Assembly (NCBI GenBank): GCA_013151785.1
Contig: JAADHP010000036.1
Location: 589 to 6,406 of the forward strand
Direction of reading: 5' to 3'
Source of the DNA: Nitrospirota bacterium
GTDB taxonomy: Bacteria; Nitrospirota; Thermodesulfovibrionia; Thermodesulfovibrionales; JdFR-85
DNA: 5,818 nt
The translations under genes were made by a program, and so were the position numbers. Positions within the stretch are counted from its first letter, which is position 1, and every line of letters starts with the position of its first letter. The notes below the pieces were generated by a model, which ran no database searches, was not told where the DNA came from, and was given only the letters and a program-made list of their open reading frames with translations. Of this stretch, positions 1-5,705 are shown piece after piece.

Positions 1-20
1 AAGAAATAGCAGATTTTCAG

Positions 21-1007
21 ATGTCCATAATCCATGTTGACTCCCTCTCAAAACACTTTAACAGTATAAAGGCAGTTGACAATGTAAACTTTGATGTGAG
101 AGAAGGGACGATCTTTGGTTTTCTTGGTCCCAATGGTGCTGGTAAGACAACAACCATTAGTATACTTTGCACCCTGCTCAAACCAACCTCTGGCACAGCT
201 ATTGTTGATGGATACAACTGTGTGACCCAGCCCGCAAAGGTTAGAAGATCAATCGGCGTGGTCTTTCAGGATACAACCCTTGATAAAGACCTCACTGCCT
301 ATGAAAACCTGCTGTATCATGCCATCCTTTATAATGTAGAAAAATCTGAAAGGCAAAAACTTGTTGATGATGCTCTCATGTTCATAGGACTCTATGAAAG
401 GAAGAATGACCTTGTAAAGAGATTCTCCGGGGGAATGAAGAGACGGCTTGAGGTAGCAAGAGCTATGGTGCATCAGCCCAAGATACTCTTTCTTGATGAG
501 CCCACCCTTGGACTCGACCCCCAGAGCAGAAACAATCTATGGGAATTCATCACCCGTCTGCCAGAGGAAAAGGGAGTTACCATATTTATGACAACCCATT
601 ACATGGATGAAGCTGAGGTTTGTGACGAGATTGCCATAATTGACAGAGGTAAGATAATAGCACGGGGTAGCCCAGAGGAACTCAAGAAATCTGTGGGCGG
701 AGATGTGATATACCTTAAGACCACTAACAATCTGAAGGCATTGAGTATCATCAGAGAAGAGATGTCACTGACGGGCAAGATCAAGGGTGACGAACTTTTT
801 ATTACTGTCACACGTGGAGATGCATGTTTGCCTGAATTAATAAGGCACCTTGGCGATATTGTAAAATCAGTAAGGGTACAGAGGCCAACCTTGAATGATG
901 TCTTCCTGAATCTGACAGGCAAGGAGATTAGAGAAGAAACTCCTGACTCTATGGATGAAATAAAAGAATCTGTCAGGGCCTACAGGAGACGTTTTGATAG
1001 AACTTAG
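21..1007 (+). CDS. ABC transporter ATP-binding protein (DrrA/CcmA-like, ABC-2 exporter type)
   Basis: This 328-residue cytoplasmic ATPase should power export through the permease encoded immediately downstream. All the nucleotide-binding motifs are visible: Walker A GPNGAGKT (36-43), Q-loop Q83, signature FSGGMKRR (135-142), Walker B ILFLDEP (155-161), D-loop GLDP (164-167) and switch His193. The SGGM variant followed by basic residues is typical of the daunorubicin-resistance (DrrA) type. Residues from about 240 to 310 form the C-terminal accessory domain usual in that group, followed by a charged tail. The substrate cannot be told from sequence; drug, lipid or polysaccharide export are all possible. 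The ATG at 21 gives the usual family N-terminus (MSIIHVDSLSK), but no Shine-Dalgarno sequence is seen in the 20 bases before it and the frame stays open to the window edge. Translation may therefore be coupled to an upstream gene, and a TAG at 7-9 in another frame could be that gene's stop. Confidence 0.95.
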   Translation: MSIIHVDSLSKHFNSIKAVDNVNFDVREGTIFGFLGPNGAGKTTTISILCTLLKPTSGTAIVDGYNCVTQPAKVRRSIGVVFQDTTLDKDLTAYENLLYHAILYNVEKSERQKLVDDALMFIGLYERKNDLVKRFSGGMKRRLEVARAMVHQPKILFLDEPTLGLDPQSRNNLWEFITRLPEEKGVTIFMTTHYMDEAEVCDEIAIIDRGKIIARGSPEELKKSVGGDVIYLKTTNNLKALSIIREEMSLTGKIKGDELFITVTRGDACLPELIRHLGDIVKSVRVQRPTLNDVFLNLTGKEIREETPDSMDEIKESVRAYRRRFDRT

Positions 1008-1758
1008 GGTTGTATATGTAATCTCTGCAAGGGAGTTCAAGAAGTTCCTCAGGGAGAAAAGCAGGCTCTTTTCCTCCCTTGCCCGTCCTCTAATCTGGCT
1101 CTTCCTGGTAGGCGGAGGGCTTTCACGTATAGTACCCACAGGTGGTAATATAACCTATCTTCAGTTTTTCTTCCCCGGGATTATCGGTATGACCATCCTC
1201 TTTACTTCCATTTTTTCAGCCATATCGATTATATGGGACAAGGAATTTGGCTATATGAAGGAGATCCTTGTGGCTCCTGTGTCAAGAACATCCGTAGTCG
1301 TTGGTAAGGCAGTAAGCGGCTCGATTGTCTCAACAATACAGGCCACCATCGTTTTAATGCTTTTTCCACTGGTGGGTCTGAAATTGTCATTATTGTCTGT
1401 TCTTTTAATAATACCACTTTCCTTTGCTATCTCCTTCTCCATTGCATCCATTGGCATCCTGATAGCAACCTTTTATGAGAGCTTTGAGAGTTTTTCAATA
1501 ATTATGAACTTCATTGTAATGCCCATGTTTTTCCTTTCTGGTGCCATGTATCCTTTAAGAAAACTTCCGGAGATATTCAAACTGATAGCGCATTTCAATC
1601 CTTTAACCTATGGTATTGATGCATTGAAGAATGTAATAATCAAAGAGGCAGGGGAAATGGGAGCGGATTTCTCGTTACCACTTGATCTGACAATCATATT
1701 TCTTGTTTCTCTGGTCTTTATCTTCCTTGGAACAAAGGCATTCAACAGAAGGGTTTAA
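994..1758 (+). CDS. ABC-2 type transporter permease
   Basis: This 254-residue integral membrane protein is the channel half of the exporter whose ATPase precedes it. It has the ABC-2 permease layout: an amphipathic N-terminal stretch ending in a cluster of basic residues (13-24), then about six hydrophobic segments near 29-47, 58-80, 105-130, 135-160, 168-187 and 228-246. Between segments 2 and 3 lies the family's conserved cytoplasmic loop (EFGYMKEILVAPVSRTSVVVGK, about 84-105), which contacts the ATPase. The start is a TTG at 994, supported by AGGAGA at 984-989 four bases upstream. The gene overlaps the ATPase reading frame by 14 bases, so the two are translationally coupled. The next in-frame Met, at residue 66, would remove the first membrane segment, so the TTG is preferred. 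The N-terminal and core length matches DrrB-type permeases. The transported substrate is unknown. Confidence 0.92.
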   Translation: MIELRVVYVISAREFKKFLREKSRLFSSLARPLIWLFLVGGGLSRIVPTGGNITYLQFFFPGIIGMTILFTSIFSAISIIWDKEFGYMKEILVAPVSRTSVVVGKAVSGSIVSTIQATIVLMLFPLVGLKLSLLSVLLIIPLSFAISFSIASIGILIATFYESFESFSIIMNFIVMPMFFLSGAMYPLRKLPEIFKLIAHFNPLTYGIDALKNVIIKEAGEMGADFSLPLDLTIIFLVSLVFIFLGTKAFNRRV

Positions 1759-1775
1759 TCTCCTGAAAGGAGGTG
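1759..1775 (+). promoter_or_regulatory. Strong Shine-Dalgarno within a small hairpin before the nitroreductase
   Basis: AAAGGAGGTG at 1766-1775 is a near-perfect anti-16S match, four bases before the ATG at 1780, and fixes that start. Its AGGAG (1768-1772) is complementary to CTCCT at 1760-1764 across a GAA loop. A G-U and an A-T pair could extend the stem to seven pairs. The hairpin could partly mask the ribosome site when ribosomes are not finishing the permease, but this is inference; short CTCCT/AGGAG complements also arise by chance. Confidence 0.4.
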
Positions 1776-1779
1776 TCAC

Positions 1780-2292
1780 ATGTCAGTCTATGAGATAGTT
1801 TTAAAGAGAAGAAGCATAAGAAGATTTAAAAAACAGGATATCCCCGCTGAAATGTTAGACAGACTGATAGATGCCCTTATCTGGGCTCCCAGTGCAGGTA
1901 ATCTTCAGGCAAGAAAGTTTTATTTTGTCCGGGACGAAGAAACCAAAGAAAGGCTCGTGCAGGCTGCCCTGCATCAGCGATTTATCAGTGAGGCACCACT
2001 TGCAATTGTTGCCTGTGCAGACAGACGCATCTATAATCATTATGGAGAGCGGGGAGAGAGTCTGTATTGTCTCCAGGACGTGGCATGCAGTCTCATGTGC
2101 ATGATGCTTGTTGCCTGTGAGTTAGGCCTTGGTACAGTATGGGTTGGTGCCTTTTATGAAGACAGGGTATCAAGGGTACTTGAGCTTCCATCCTATTTAA
2201 GACCTGTTGCTATTGTTCCAGTAGGATGGCCTGAAAGGATTCCGTCAGCACCTCCAAGGGTACAAAGAGCGGAGGCAGTGGTGTGGGTATAA
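1780..2292 (+). CDS. Nitroreductase-family FMN protein
   Basis: This is a 170-residue cytoplasmic flavoenzyme of the nitroreductase (NADH oxidase/FRP) fold. Members bind FMN and use NAD(P)H to reduce nitro compounds, quinones or flavins, usually as dimers. Visible family features are the N-terminal FMN-phosphate motif KRRSIRRF (9-16), the loop APSAGNLQ (36-43), and the GLGTVWVGAF segment (116-125) in the C-terminal half, followed by the closing strand and turn (PVAIVPVGWP, 142-151). The length fits the short subgroup common in anaerobes. The enzyme's natural substrate cannot be assigned from this. The gene lies 21 bases after the exporter permease, with a very strong ribosome site, so it is probably cotranscribed with the transporter. 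It converges on the glutaredoxin-like gene with only 13 bases between the stops. Confidence 0.92.
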   Translation: MSVYEIVLKRRSIRRFKKQDIPAEMLDRLIDALIWAPSAGNLQARKFYFVRDEETKERLVQAALHQRFISEAPLAIVACADRRIYNHYGERGESLYCLQDVACSLMCMMLVACELGLGTVWVGAFYEDRVSRVLELPSYLRPVAIVPVGWPERIPSAPPRVQRAEAVVWV

Positions 2293-2305
2293 TTTCACAT
2301 AGCTT

Positions 2306-2566
2306 CTATGCACTTAGTGCCTCTCTTATTTCATCTTCGCCATAACCGATAATCACCTTCTGTCCGCCCTTAATAACAAGGGTTGGAAAGGTCTCCTTTG
2401 GATTGTATTTTCTCATCTCGTTGAGCAGTTTGTCTCTTGAGTCTCTGTCAATAGTATCAAGATCAATTATTACAGCCTCCACACCCATCTCCTGCATCAG
2501 TTTCTTGGTCTTCTTACAGGCAGGACAGGTGCTTAATGCAAATAGTACAATTTTTTTCTCTGACAT
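2306..2566 (-). CDS. Glutaredoxin/thioredoxin-fold protein with CPAC active site
   Basis: This is an 86-residue single-domain thiol-disulfide protein of the glutaredoxin-like thioredoxin fold, expected in the cytoplasm (no signal peptide). After the first strand (KIVLFAL) comes the redox motif STCPACKK with Cys14 and Cys17. The cis-proline motif FPT is at 60-62 (Pro61), and a GYGEDEIREAL end (74-84) forms the last helix. Both active-site cysteines are present, so it should be dithiol-active. Small proteins of this type are commonly reduced by ferredoxin- or NADPH-dependent thioredoxin reductases; the partner is not in this window. The start ATG (2566) is preceded by GGTGGTG five bases upstream. 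The gene follows the HepT toxin gene by 52 bases in the same orientation, so it could be the last gene of the minus-strand train or be transcribed on its own. Confidence 0.9.
   Translation of the reverse strand: MSEKKIVLFALSTCPACKKTKKLMQEMGVEAVIIDLDTIDRDSRDKLLNEMRKYNPKETFPTLVIKGGQKVIIGYGEDEIREALSA
2310..2320 (+). terminator. Possible weak terminator hairpin after the nitroreductase
   Basis: GCAC-TTA-GTGC at 2310-2320 can form a four-pair hairpin 18 bases after the nitroreductase stop, followed by pyrimidine-rich CTCTCTTATTTC. It lies inside the 3' end of the opposite-strand glutaredoxin gene. The stem is short and the T-run is interrupted, so an intrinsic terminator here is only a possibility. 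No better candidate is visible for either convergent transcript. Confidence 0.2.
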
Positions 2567-2618
2567 TGTTTCACCACCAATCTTAATTTATTCAGCTTAT
2601 GGAAAAACTTACTGTGAA

Positions 2619-3044
2619 TCACTTTAATTTATCCATATAATCCATTATCATTTTTACATAAGTTTTAAAATCATTACGCCCTCTCCTTACTTCACCAATG
2701 AGTTTATCTATGTTAACTTTTTCGTATCTATGTACAATCCGGTTTCTCAATCCAACAACAGGAGCAATCTTCATTGCAAAATCTTCTTCAAGTATTCCAC
2801 TTTTTCCAAGCACATAAAAGCTACCCTGAAAATCCTCAGGGACTTCAAGGTTTGTATATTTTATAATATGTTTGTTAATATCAAGCATTTCATCCACAAT
2901 CAATTGTAAAATTCTTTCTAATGCTCTTAAAAGAATAACATCTGACTTTATCTTTTTATCTCTATGTTTTAAAATTTCTTCCAGTTCATTATAATAACCT
3001 CGTAAAAGGTATAGTTTATTTTCAATAAATTCTCTATTAATCAT
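2619..3044 (-). CDS. hepT: HepT-like HEPN-domain RNase toxin (type VII toxin-antitoxin)
   Basis: This 141-residue, mostly helical protein is of the HepT (DUF86) family. In characterised systems the HEPN toxin is an RNase that is silenced when its partner MntA AMPylates the tyrosine of the RX4-6HXY motif. That motif is intact here: R100-NRIV-H105-R-Y107, in the expected C-terminal third. The sequence GKSGILEEDFAMKIAPVVGLRN (80-101) leading into it is also typical of the family. I choose the ATG at 3044 over a TTG at 3050: GTGGA lies about eight bases before the ATG, but only about two bases before the TTG. The ATG overlaps the end of mntA by eight bases, giving coupling. The gene is strikingly AT-rich (30 G/C in bases 2881-3000 by hand count), unlike the cytochrome gene. 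The toxin appears full-length and potentially active. Confidence 0.9.
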   Translation of the reverse strand: MINREFIENKLYLLRGYYNELEEILKHRDKKIKSDVILLRALERILQLIVDEMLDINKHIIKYTNLEVPEDFQGSFYVLGKSGILEEDFAMKIAPVVGLRNRIVHRYEKVNIDKLIGEVRRGRNDFKTYVKMIMDYMDKLK

Positions 3045-3432
3045 TAACAAATTCCACGAGTTGAGTTCTTTTTATTTCATACAGTGAGGATAGTTCCTCA
3101 AACTCTGCCTCTGCATAGAGTTCTAACTGGTATTTGATCTTTGGATCAACCTCAAAAAGCACTTTAAAATTTTTAAATATCTCTTTTTTCAGAAGTGCTG
3201 GTGCCCTCTTGATGTCAACAATGTCAACCCTGTTGTTATTGAATATCCTTGACAGTTCAGTACTAATGTTAACCAGGTCTATCTCGGTTAACAATTTATC
3301 TCCATATACACCTATATCTATATCACTTTCCTTATCATGTATCCCCACGGCCATTGAACCAAAAAGTACGATAAGTTTTATTCCATACCTCTGTGCGAGT
3401 TGGACTATATCCTTTTTAGATCTTTTATCCAT
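3037..3432 (-). CDS. mntA: MntA-like nucleotidyltransferase antitoxin
   Basis: This is a 131-residue minimal nucleotidyltransferase, the antitoxin partner of the adjacent HepT. Characterised MntA proteins transfer AMP units from ATP onto the active-site tyrosine of HepT and so block its RNase activity. The catalytic signature GSX10DXD is exact: G25-S26, ten residues, then D37-I-D39. A third metal-binding acid is probably Asp70 in NRVDIVD. The usual Arg after GS is Met27 here, a mild deviation. The C-terminal helices (about 75-131) complete the domain. The ATG at 3432 starts 13 bases after the flavoprotein stop. An AGGA about 11 bases upstream is a weak ribosome site, so expression may depend on read-through from upstream genes. 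The 3' end overlaps hepT by eight bases. The antitoxin precedes the toxin, which would let it be made first. Confidence 0.92.
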   Translation of the reverse strand: MDKRSKKDIVQLAQRYGIKLIVLFGSMAVGIHDKESDIDIGVYGDKLLTEIDLVNISTELSRIFNNNRVDIVDIKRAPALLKKEIFKNFKVLFEVDPKIKYQLELYAEAEFEELSSLYEIKRTQLVEFVND

Positions 3433-3445
3433 AACTTATTTTATC

Positions 3446-4015
3446 CTATTCAACCAGCTTTTTGCCTGCCTGATAGGCATCCATGAGAGCTGTCGGATGT
3501 TCCTTTATAGCTCCCCTGGCATCTATCTCCTTATAATAAAGTGTTTCATGTTCTGGTACACTAATGGTTCTGAAAAAAGCCTTGGCAGTAGCTCCTCCGC
3601 AATCAAATCCCACCTGCCTTTTCATCCCACCAACCAGGAGCAGGAGCCCTTTCCTCCCGTAGGGACCAGGTGCTATAGGTCTTTTCAGGAGATACTTCTC
3701 ACACCAGAATGACTGGCAACGGTCAATTAAAGCCTTTATCTGTGCAGAAAGACCAAAGAAGAATATGGGTGAGGCAAGTACAAACCTGTCTCCTTCACGA
3801 ATGGCTTTGTAGACCTCTGTCATATCGTCCTCGACAATGCACTGCCCTGTCTCATCACAACCACCACAGTTCAGACAGGGGGAAAGATTCATCTCAGAGG
3901 GCCTGAAGAGTATCACAGAATGACCATCTTCTTCAACAGCCCTGATAGTCTCTTTTAACAAGAGTTCTGTATTGCCTTCAATCCTTGGACTACCAAGAAA
4001 GGCTACAACCTTCAT
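3446..4015 (-). CDS. Iron-sulfur flavoprotein (flavodoxin-fold, NADPH-dependent FMN reductase family)
   Basis: This 189-residue cytoplasmic protein has a flavodoxin-like fold and resembles the iron-sulfur flavoprotein (Isf) group. The FMN-phosphate loop GSPRIEGNT is at 8-16. It is followed by a compact cysteine motif C47-x2-C50-x2-C53-x5-C59, which matches the CX2CX2CX4-7C pattern that holds a [4Fe-4S] cluster in Isf. The second flavin loop ASPIFFFGLSAQIKALIDR (81-99) is the family's SPxYxxxxxxxKxxIDR region with Phe at the usual Tyr. Isf proteins of anaerobes pass electrons from ferredoxin to oxidants such as peroxide, oxygen or quinones; the acceptor here is unknown. The start codon overlaps the cytochrome stop (ATGA, 4012-4015). 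A strong AAAGGAG at 4024-4030, inside the cytochrome's last codons, sits eight bases upstream. The two genes must be cotranscribed, although their products act on opposite sides of the membrane. Confidence 0.9.
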   Translation of the reverse strand: MKVVAFLGSPRIEGNTELLLKETIRAVEEDGHSVILFRPSEMNLSPCLNCGGCDETGQCIVEDDMTEVYKAIREGDRFVLASPIFFFGLSAQIKALIDRCQSFWCEKYLLKRPIAPGPYGRKGLLLLVGGMKRQVGFDCGGATAKAFFRTISVPEHETLYYKEIDARGAIKEHPTALMDAYQAGKKLVE

Positions 4016-5532
4016 TTCTTCTTCTCCTTTAACAGGGATTTCAGTTCAATGGCATCCTTCATCATCTGAAGGTTATGAGAAAGTTCCCACCAGCCCAGTT
4101 TGAATGATGTATAATCAGGAGCACCTGTCATGGCAGAGGCATATCTTATGGAATTGGAATAAAAAAGCCACTGTTTGATCCACATCTTCTCGATATTCTC
4201 ATCAAAGGGATTTGTATTGTCCTCAATGCCCCTCTGCCATGCATCCATCATGAGTTTTGTGGCTGTTAGTGTCATCTCGTTGGTCTCTTTAATCGTGTTG
4301 TCCATCTTTGCAAAGTGGGTATTTATCCAGTCAGTGCTGTGGCAGGTATTACATATCTTTTTCATGCCTGCCCTGCGCCTCTCCTGTTCCTCTTTGGTAA
4401 TTAAATACTCTGCTGCAGGTTCATTCATGAATGTGGTGGGCAGCGGAAGCCCATCCTTGTTTCTGATTATTGAGGTATCACCTGATTTAGGCTGTGGATG
4501 TGCATAGATGAGTCCGAATAGCCTGACCCAGAGCCTTGAGCCAAAATCATGGGTTCTTTCAGCCACCACCTCACCGTCAGGCGTCACAAGGAGGCTGCTG
4601 TGGCAGGCTGCACATGTTGGAGCCTTGAAGTCTTTTCCCACAGTCCAGGGAACATTTGAGAAGTTCCATTCCTCTTTTTTGGATAGATAGATGTTTCCGT
4701 GCTTGCTTTCTTTGTAAACATTCCATGCAGGCACATCAGGTGCAAGATGGCACTGGGCACATGTATAGGGCTTCCTTGCAATCTCTATGGAGAAGGAATG
4801 CCTTGGATGACATGAAGTGCAGGCCCCTCTTGAACCATCAGGGTTGATTCTACCCACACCCTGGTTTGACCAGTGTGGTATATCCGGCACCTCTATCTCA
4901 CCCATTGCGGTCCTGACCTTCTTCATCCCCTTGACCTTCAACTCTGTACCATGACAGCCAAGACAGGTCTCATGAAGGGTCTCATAGGTCGGGTCTTTTG
5001 ACAGGATCTCTCCATCGCTGTACTCCTTCAGACCTGTAATGGTATTTACCAGGGTATGATAAACAGGATTATCAAGGAGAATCTTTACAGCATAGGCCTT
5101 TTTGCTTTTTGAATACTGACTGACCTCCACAGGATGGCAGGTATTACAATCATTCGGTGAGACTATTACATTAATCCTGTATCCCATATGCTGGAAGTTG
5201 TCCTTATGTCTGTCAGGATTCTGACCATGGCATTCATAACAACCTACAACATATTTGGCATATTGTTCTGGAACCTGTTTTGTGGAAATCCGCCTTTCAA
5301 GTTCCGGCTTCTGCAGGGCATCCTGGGGTGTTGTCTTTGCATGTCTGCTTGTAAGCCAGTCCTTTACTATTCCAGGAGTATACATGCTGTGGCATCCTAT
5401 GCATGCCTGTGTCTGGGGACTTATCTTCTCTATGGGGGTGTCCTGTGTGTCTGCATAGAGGACTGTCGTAAAAAATGATGAAACCAAGAGCAAAAAGAAA
5501 ATTAAAGAATATCTGATTGTTGTTTTACTCAT
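4012..5532 (-). CDS. Octaheme cytochrome c, hydroxylamine oxidoreductase-like
   Basis: This 506-residue exported multihaem cytochrome has a signal peptide at 1-27 (basic start, hydrophobic core, likely cleavage after VLYA). It has eight CXXCH haem sites, at C44, C98, C129, C190, C238, C258, C307 and C394. The count, the spacing and blocks such as GRINPDGSRGACTSCHPRH, ARKPYTCAQCH and YKESKHGN are those of the hydroxylamine oxidoreductase (HAO) family. Haem 4 (190-194) would be the catalytic P460-position haem. Twelve further histidines (e.g. H64, H245, H278, H328, H406) can supply distal ligands. No CXXCK site is present, which argues against octaheme nitrite or tetrathionate reductase. There is no C-terminal membrane anchor, so the protein should be soluble and periplasmic. 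Where classical HAO carries an Asp-His pair after haem 6, this protein has D266-V267. The substrate could be hydroxylamine, nitrite or NO. The start ATG (5532) is set by AAAGGAGG seven bases upstream; a TTG at 5550 would place that site inside the coding region. Confidence 0.9.
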   Translation of the reverse strand: MSKTTIRYSLIFFLLLVSSFFTTVLYADTQDTPIEKISPQTQACIGCHSMYTPGIVKDWLTSRHAKTTPQDALQKPELERRISTKQVPEQYAKYVVGCYECHGQNPDRHKDNFQHMGYRINVIVSPNDCNTCHPVEVSQYSKSKKAYAVKILLDNPVYHTLVNTITGLKEYSDGEILSKDPTYETLHETCLGCHGTELKVKGMKKVRTAMGEIEVPDIPHWSNQGVGRINPDGSRGACTSCHPRHSFSIEIARKPYTCAQCHLAPDVPAWNVYKESKHGNIYLSKKEEWNFSNVPWTVGKDFKAPTCAACHSSLLVTPDGEVVAERTHDFGSRLWVRLFGLIYAHPQPKSGDTSIIRNKDGLPLPTTFMNEPAAEYLITKEEQERRRAGMKKICNTCHSTDWINTHFAKMDNTIKETNEMTLTATKLMMDAWQRGIEDNTNPFDENIEKMWIKQWLFYSNSIRYASAMTGAPDYTSFKLGWWELSHNLQMMKDAIELKSLLKEKKK

Positions 5533-5539
5533 CAAAACC

Positions 5540-5547
5540 CCTCCTTT
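5540..5547 (-). promoter_or_regulatory. Shine-Dalgarno of the octaheme cytochrome gene
   Basis: On the minus strand this reads AAAGGAGG, seven bases before the ATG at 5532. It decides the start: the longer reading frame from TTG 5550 would add six residues (MKGGVL as translated) that simply encode the ribosome site, ahead of an otherwise standard signal peptide. Confidence 0.85.
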
Positions 5548-5617
5548 CAACTTTTTAATTATTGTACAACATCACACCTGTCCAGTATAAAATTCTATCC
5601 AGGCAGGGCACCTCATA

Positions 5618-5646
5618 AAAATAATACAATCCACAGGATTAGTCAA
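5618..5646 (-). promoter_or_regulatory. Candidate sigma70-type promoter for the cytochrome operon
   Basis: Read on the minus strand, TTGACT (5646-5641) is followed after exactly 17 bases by TATTTT (5623-5618). This fits a -35/-10 pair with one and two mismatches to consensus. Transcription would begin near 5611, leaving a leader of roughly 80 bases before the cytochrome ATG. The -35 overlaps one copy of a TATTGA direct repeat. A TACAAT at 5566-5561 and a perfect TATAAT at 5778-5773 (both minus strand) are alternative -10 boxes, but neither has a recognisable -35. Confidence 0.4.
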
Positions 5647-5667
5647 TAGTGTAATCTCTTTTCAATA
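5643..5667 (-). repeat. Direct repeat TATTGA, 19 bases apart, at the promoter
   Basis: On the minus strand TATTGA occurs at 5667-5662 and again at 5648-5643, where it runs into the candidate -35 box. Two same-strand half-sites about two helical turns apart and just upstream of a promoter are a common activator arrangement. Six-base AT-rich repeats are weak evidence, though, and I recognise no specific regulator site. Confidence 0.25.
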
Positions 5668-5685
5668 CCCTGTCCAAATACCGAG

Positions 5686-5705
5686 ACCTCTCAGTAGAGA
5701 GAGGT
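5686..5705. other. Seven-pair hairpin in the cytochrome upstream region
   Basis: ACCTCTC (5686-5692) and GAGAGGT (5699-5705) are perfect complements around a six-base loop. A competing pairing, ATACC (5678-5682) with GGTAT (5703-5707), is also possible. Neither strand has a convincing T-run after the stem, so a terminator of an off-window gene is possible but not shown. It lies about 40 bases upstream of the candidate promoter and could equally be an operator-like inverted repeat. Confidence 0.35.

Noticed and set aside
599..1139. Minus-strand open frames of 90 to 107 codons
   Set aside because: They are antisense to the ABC ATPase and permease, which have complete family motifs in the + frame.
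3134..3712. Long + strand open frame of about 190 codons opposite mntA and the flavoprotein gene
   Set aside because: It lies antisense to two genes with exact catalytic motifs, spans the gap between them, has a low-complexity Ser/Leu/Ile-rich translation with no recognisable domain, and lacks a supporting ribosome site.
4175..4507. + strand open frame of about 110 codons with a hydrophobic translation
   Set aside because: It is the antisense shadow of the C-terminal half of the octaheme cytochrome, whose haem motifs fix the true frame.
5188..5478. + strand open frame of about 96 codons with a cysteine-rich, membrane-like translation
   Set aside because: Its cysteines and hydrophobic residues come from antisense reading of the signal peptide and first haem sites of the cytochrome. 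No independent support.
4012..5532. Assignment as octaheme nitrite reductase, octaheme tetrathionate reductase or NrfA
   Set aside because: Those enzymes carry a CXXCK (or equivalent Lys-ligated) catalytic haem. All eight sites here are CXXCH, and the sequence blocks around haems 5-7 match HAO.
5686..5705. Intrinsic terminator reading of the seven-pair hairpin
   Set aside because: The stem is real, but no clean T-run follows on either strand, so it is listed only as a hairpin.
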